A DNA stretch of 8,456 nt from Bacteroidales bacterium (lineage in GTDB: Bacteria; Bacteroidota; Bacteroidia; Bacteroidales; JALTDM01). Below are positions 6,332 to 8,456 of this stretch, piece after piece. A program made the translations under genes and the position numbers. Location: the NCBI GenBank assembly GCA_026996635.1, contig JALWKH010000310.1, positions 1 to 8,456 of the forward strand, written 5' to 3'. The notes beneath the pieces are model-generated. The model was given only the letters and a program-made list of their open reading frames with translations, was not told the DNA's origin and searched no databases. Position 1 is the stretch's first letter. Every line of letters starts with the position of its first letter.

Positions 6332-8383
6332 TTATTCATCTGTTCCCGTACTGTCTGCAGGTTCTACTCCATTTGTCGGTTTAGGTTTGGGTACATAATC
6401 CTGTCTCAACACTTTAAATTCAGTACGCCTGTTTAATTGGTGAGCAACTTCCTGTTGGTCTTCAGTCGGCAATGACATAATAAATTCCGGTGTTAAAGCC
6501 TGACCTTCGGGCAAGAACGGATATTTCTTATGAGTTTTCTTATCCACAACCCTAGGCTTGGTTTCTCCGTAACCTTTTGCAACCAATCTGTCAGGATCTA
6601 TTCCTTTTGAAATTAAATATTTCACAACAGATTCAGCTCTCCTTTGCGACAATTCCATATTATACTCATCATTACCTCTAAAGTCTGTATGAGCAGAAAG
6701 CTCAATAACTATATTCGGGTTTTCATTCAAAGTTTTCACCAACTCATCCAATGCCGCTTTTGATTCGGGCCTTAATGTTGCTTTTGCATAGTCATAGAAA
6801 ATATTAGGCAACTGAATGGCTTTTTTTACTGAAGCCAAATAAACATCTTGCTTAAAGTCTTTATCTTCTTCTATTCCAACAGTAGAAACACTTGCCGATC
6901 CGTTAAGATAGTCTTTTTTGGAAACAAACACTTGATAATCTGTATTTGGTTTCAACTTAAACTTAAACGAACCATCTGCTTCTGATAATACTTCCTGTGT
7001 ACTACCGTCGCTACCTTTAAGAACAACCTTTGCTCCGGCTATAGGGTCATCTGTTTTTTGGTCCAAAACATAACCTGACAATGTAAATTGTAAAGGCGGC
7101 AACCAGAATTTATAAATATCGTCACTTCCTATACCACCGGGACGGCTTGATGAGAAGAATCCTCTTTCCTTATTACCTTCGAAAGTTATACCAAAATCAT
7201 CGGAAGGTGAATTGATAGGGTACTTAAGATTTTCAACACGCCACTTGCCGTTATCGTCACGTACTGCTTTGAAAATATCAAGCCCACCCATTCCGGGTAA
7301 GTAATCGGATGAAAAATAAATTTCATTCTTCTTTCTTGCGTAAGGGAATACTTCATTACCCGGTGTATTTACTTGTGGTCCCAAGTTTACAGGTTCCCCC
7401 CAAGGCTTGGTTTTCTTTTCACGCTTCATCATCCAGATATCCTTACCTCCGTATCCTCCGGGCAATTCCGCGGCAAAATATAATGTTAAATCATCGGGTG
7501 ATATAGAAGGGTGAGCAATTGAAATACTGTCACTAGCTCCCGGAATAGGAATCAAAACAGCTTCACCGAATGTTACACCTTTTTTCTTGGATTCGTAAAT
7601 CTTACAACCGACAAATTTATTTTTCACTACTCGACACCTTGTAAAATACAATGTATTTCCTTTTCTATTCACAGAAGAAGCACCTTCATCATCTTCGGTA
7701 TTTACAAAATCCCCGGGTAGCGGAGCCGGAACACTCCATTTTCCCTTTCGGTCTCTCTTACTGAACCATAAATCTGTAAATCCGTGACCTGTAATTTTAT
7801 TAGTTCTGTTACCTTTGGAACCCGGCCTGTTGGAAGAGAAGATTACCATATCGTACTTCTTCGTAGCATACGTGGGAGAGAAATCTTCAAACCTGGAATT
7901 AAACATTGCCATATTTTCCACTTTATACCTGGTCGGGTGAGCCATCCACTGTGCAGACATCTTACTTGACTTGATGCCTATATCCGCTCTTTTATCATTA
8001 GGCACCATTTGCTTATACTTCTTATAATACTTTATGGCTTCCTCAAACTTACCGTTTTTCTTCAACTCATTGGCATAATAAAGATACACAATCGGGTCGG
8101 GATATTTTACCATAATCGCTTTTTTGAACCATAATTCAGCAGACCTGGGTTCATTTTTTGCAGAATAACACTTCCCGATTTTAAATACCATTTCAACCTT
8201 TCTGGCATTATTTTTTTCTTTTGCATAAGCCTTTTTGTAATAATTAATAGCAGCGGCATATTCACCTATTTCATAAGCTTCATCGCCTCTTATTTCATCC
8301 TTACTCTTTTTTTGAGCAAATGCTGTTGACTCAACTAAAACAAAACTTACGGCAAAAAACAAAAGGTACTTAATGATTTTCAT
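6332..8383 (-). CDS. PorE-like multidomain OmpA family protein (TPR, beta-propeller, carboxypeptidase-regulatory domain, OmpA_C)
   Basis: 683 residues. The signal peptide ends at AFA (21-23) followed by Gln24; no lipobox cysteine is present. TPR helices span about 30-130. A PD40-type propeller (about 165-428) shows five blades marked by FSSNRPG, TLYFTR, LYFAAELPGGYGGKDIW, IYFSSDYLPGMGGLDIF and FFSSSRPGGIGSDDIY. A carboxypeptidase-regulatory-like beta sandwich (about 433-517) starts at LSGYVLD. OmpA_C (about 523-660) has FYDYAKATLRPES, AHTDFRGNDEYN and LSQRRAESV. Asp567 and Arg582 match the residues that hold diaminopimelate in OmpA. A roughly 35-residue insert (YPFLPEGQALTPEFIM and beyond) precedes NRRTEF. 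The order and length match PorE (PG1058) of Porphyromonas gingivalis, a type IX secretion component that binds peptidoglycan. Similar domain orders occur in other Bacteroidota envelope proteins, so PorE orthology is likely but not proven. A promoter motif lies at 8448-8455. Confidence 0.88.
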   Translation of the reverse strand: MKIIKYLLFFAVSFVLVESTAFAQKKSKDEIRGDEAYEIGEYAAAINYYKKAYAKEKNNARKVEMVFKIGKCYSAKNEPRSAELWFKKAIMVKYPDPIVYLYYANELKKNGKFEEAIKYYKKYKQMVPNDKRADIGIKSSKMSAQWMAHPTRYKVENMAMFNSRFEDFSPTYATKKYDMVIFSSNRPGSKGNRTNKITGHGFTDLWFSKRDRKGKWSVPAPLPGDFVNTEDDEGASSVNRKGNTLYFTRCRVVKNKFVGCKIYESKKKGVTFGEAVLIPIPGASDSISIAHPSISPDDLTLYFAAELPGGYGGKDIWMMKREKKTKPWGEPVNLGPQVNTPGNEVFPYARKKNEIYFSSDYLPGMGGLDIFKAVRDDNGKWRVENLKYPINSPSDDFGITFEGNKERGFFSSSRPGGIGSDDIYKFWLPPLQFTLSGYVLDQKTDDPIAGAKVVLKGSDGSTQEVLSEADGSFKFKLKPNTDYQVFVSKKDYLNGSASVSTVGIEEDKDFKQDVYLASVKKAIQLPNIFYDYAKATLRPESKAALDELVKTLNENPNIVIELSAHTDFRGNDEYNMELSQRRAESVVKYLISKGIDPDRLVAKGYGETKPRVVDKKTHKKYPFLPEGQALTPEFIMSLPTEDQQEVAHQLNRRTEFKVLRQDYVPKPKPTNGVEPADSTGTDE

Positions 8384-8447
8384 AGTTTTATATCTTAATT
8401 TTATTGCATTCTTTCCAAAATTGCTGGTAAATATAAATATTTTTTAC

Positions 8448-8455
8448 CAAACATA
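8448..8455 (-). promoter_or_regulatory. Bacteroidota -7 promoter motif for the PorE-like gene
   Basis: On the minus strand this reads TATGTTTG, a full match to TAnnTTTG. The -33 element would lie beyond the window. Transcription would start near 8441, giving an AT-rich leader of about 58 bases before ATG 8383 with no Shine-Dalgarno sequence. Confidence 0.5.
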
Positions 8456-8456
8456 A

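Overview
The window looks like chromosomal housekeeping DNA from a member of the Bacteroidota, most likely Bacteroidales-like. The evidence is TAnnTTTG (-7) promoter motifs, no Shine-Dalgarno sequences before any start, a RecA of Bacteroidota character, a SPOR-tailed lipoprotein hydrolase, and an OmpA-family protein with the TPR / beta-propeller / carboxypeptidase-regulatory / OmpA architecture of PorE from the type IX secretion system. I see no IS element, phage gene, CRISPR array, tRNA or rRNA.

Layout. Bases 1-2806 (+) form a tight run of three genes: the 3' part of mtaB (tRNA ms2t6A37 methylthiotransferase), overlapped by a lipoprotein D-Ala-D-Ala dipeptidase with a C-terminal SPOR domain, then an unrecognised protein with four predicted membrane helices. 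This run converges, with a two-base gap, on a small minus-strand MIP18/DUF59 gene (2809-3123). A 154-base region (3124-3277) then carries back-to-back promoter motifs for the DUF59 gene (leftward) and recA (rightward). recA is followed after four bases by a TPR lipoprotein gene. A terminator-like hairpin plus U-tract lies inside the signal-peptide codons of that TPR gene. The TPR gene converges on and overlaps miaA by four bases. miaA (minus) lies downstream of the large PorE-like gene (minus, 6332-8383), and a strong intrinsic terminator sits between them.

How the genes relate. Two tRNA position-37 enzymes (MtaB, MiaA) act in translation fidelity, RecA in DNA repair, and DUF59 probably in Fe-S cluster or metal handling. 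MtaB itself needs Fe-S clusters. The dipeptidase and the PorE-like protein both carry peptidoglycan-binding modules (SPOR and OmpA_C) and act in the periplasm or at the outer membrane. Nothing here is a clear new multi-gene system. The points most worth checking are the terminator inside the TPR gene, the dipeptidase-SPOR fusion, the AT-rich orphan membrane protein and the apparent lack of a separate promoter for miaA.
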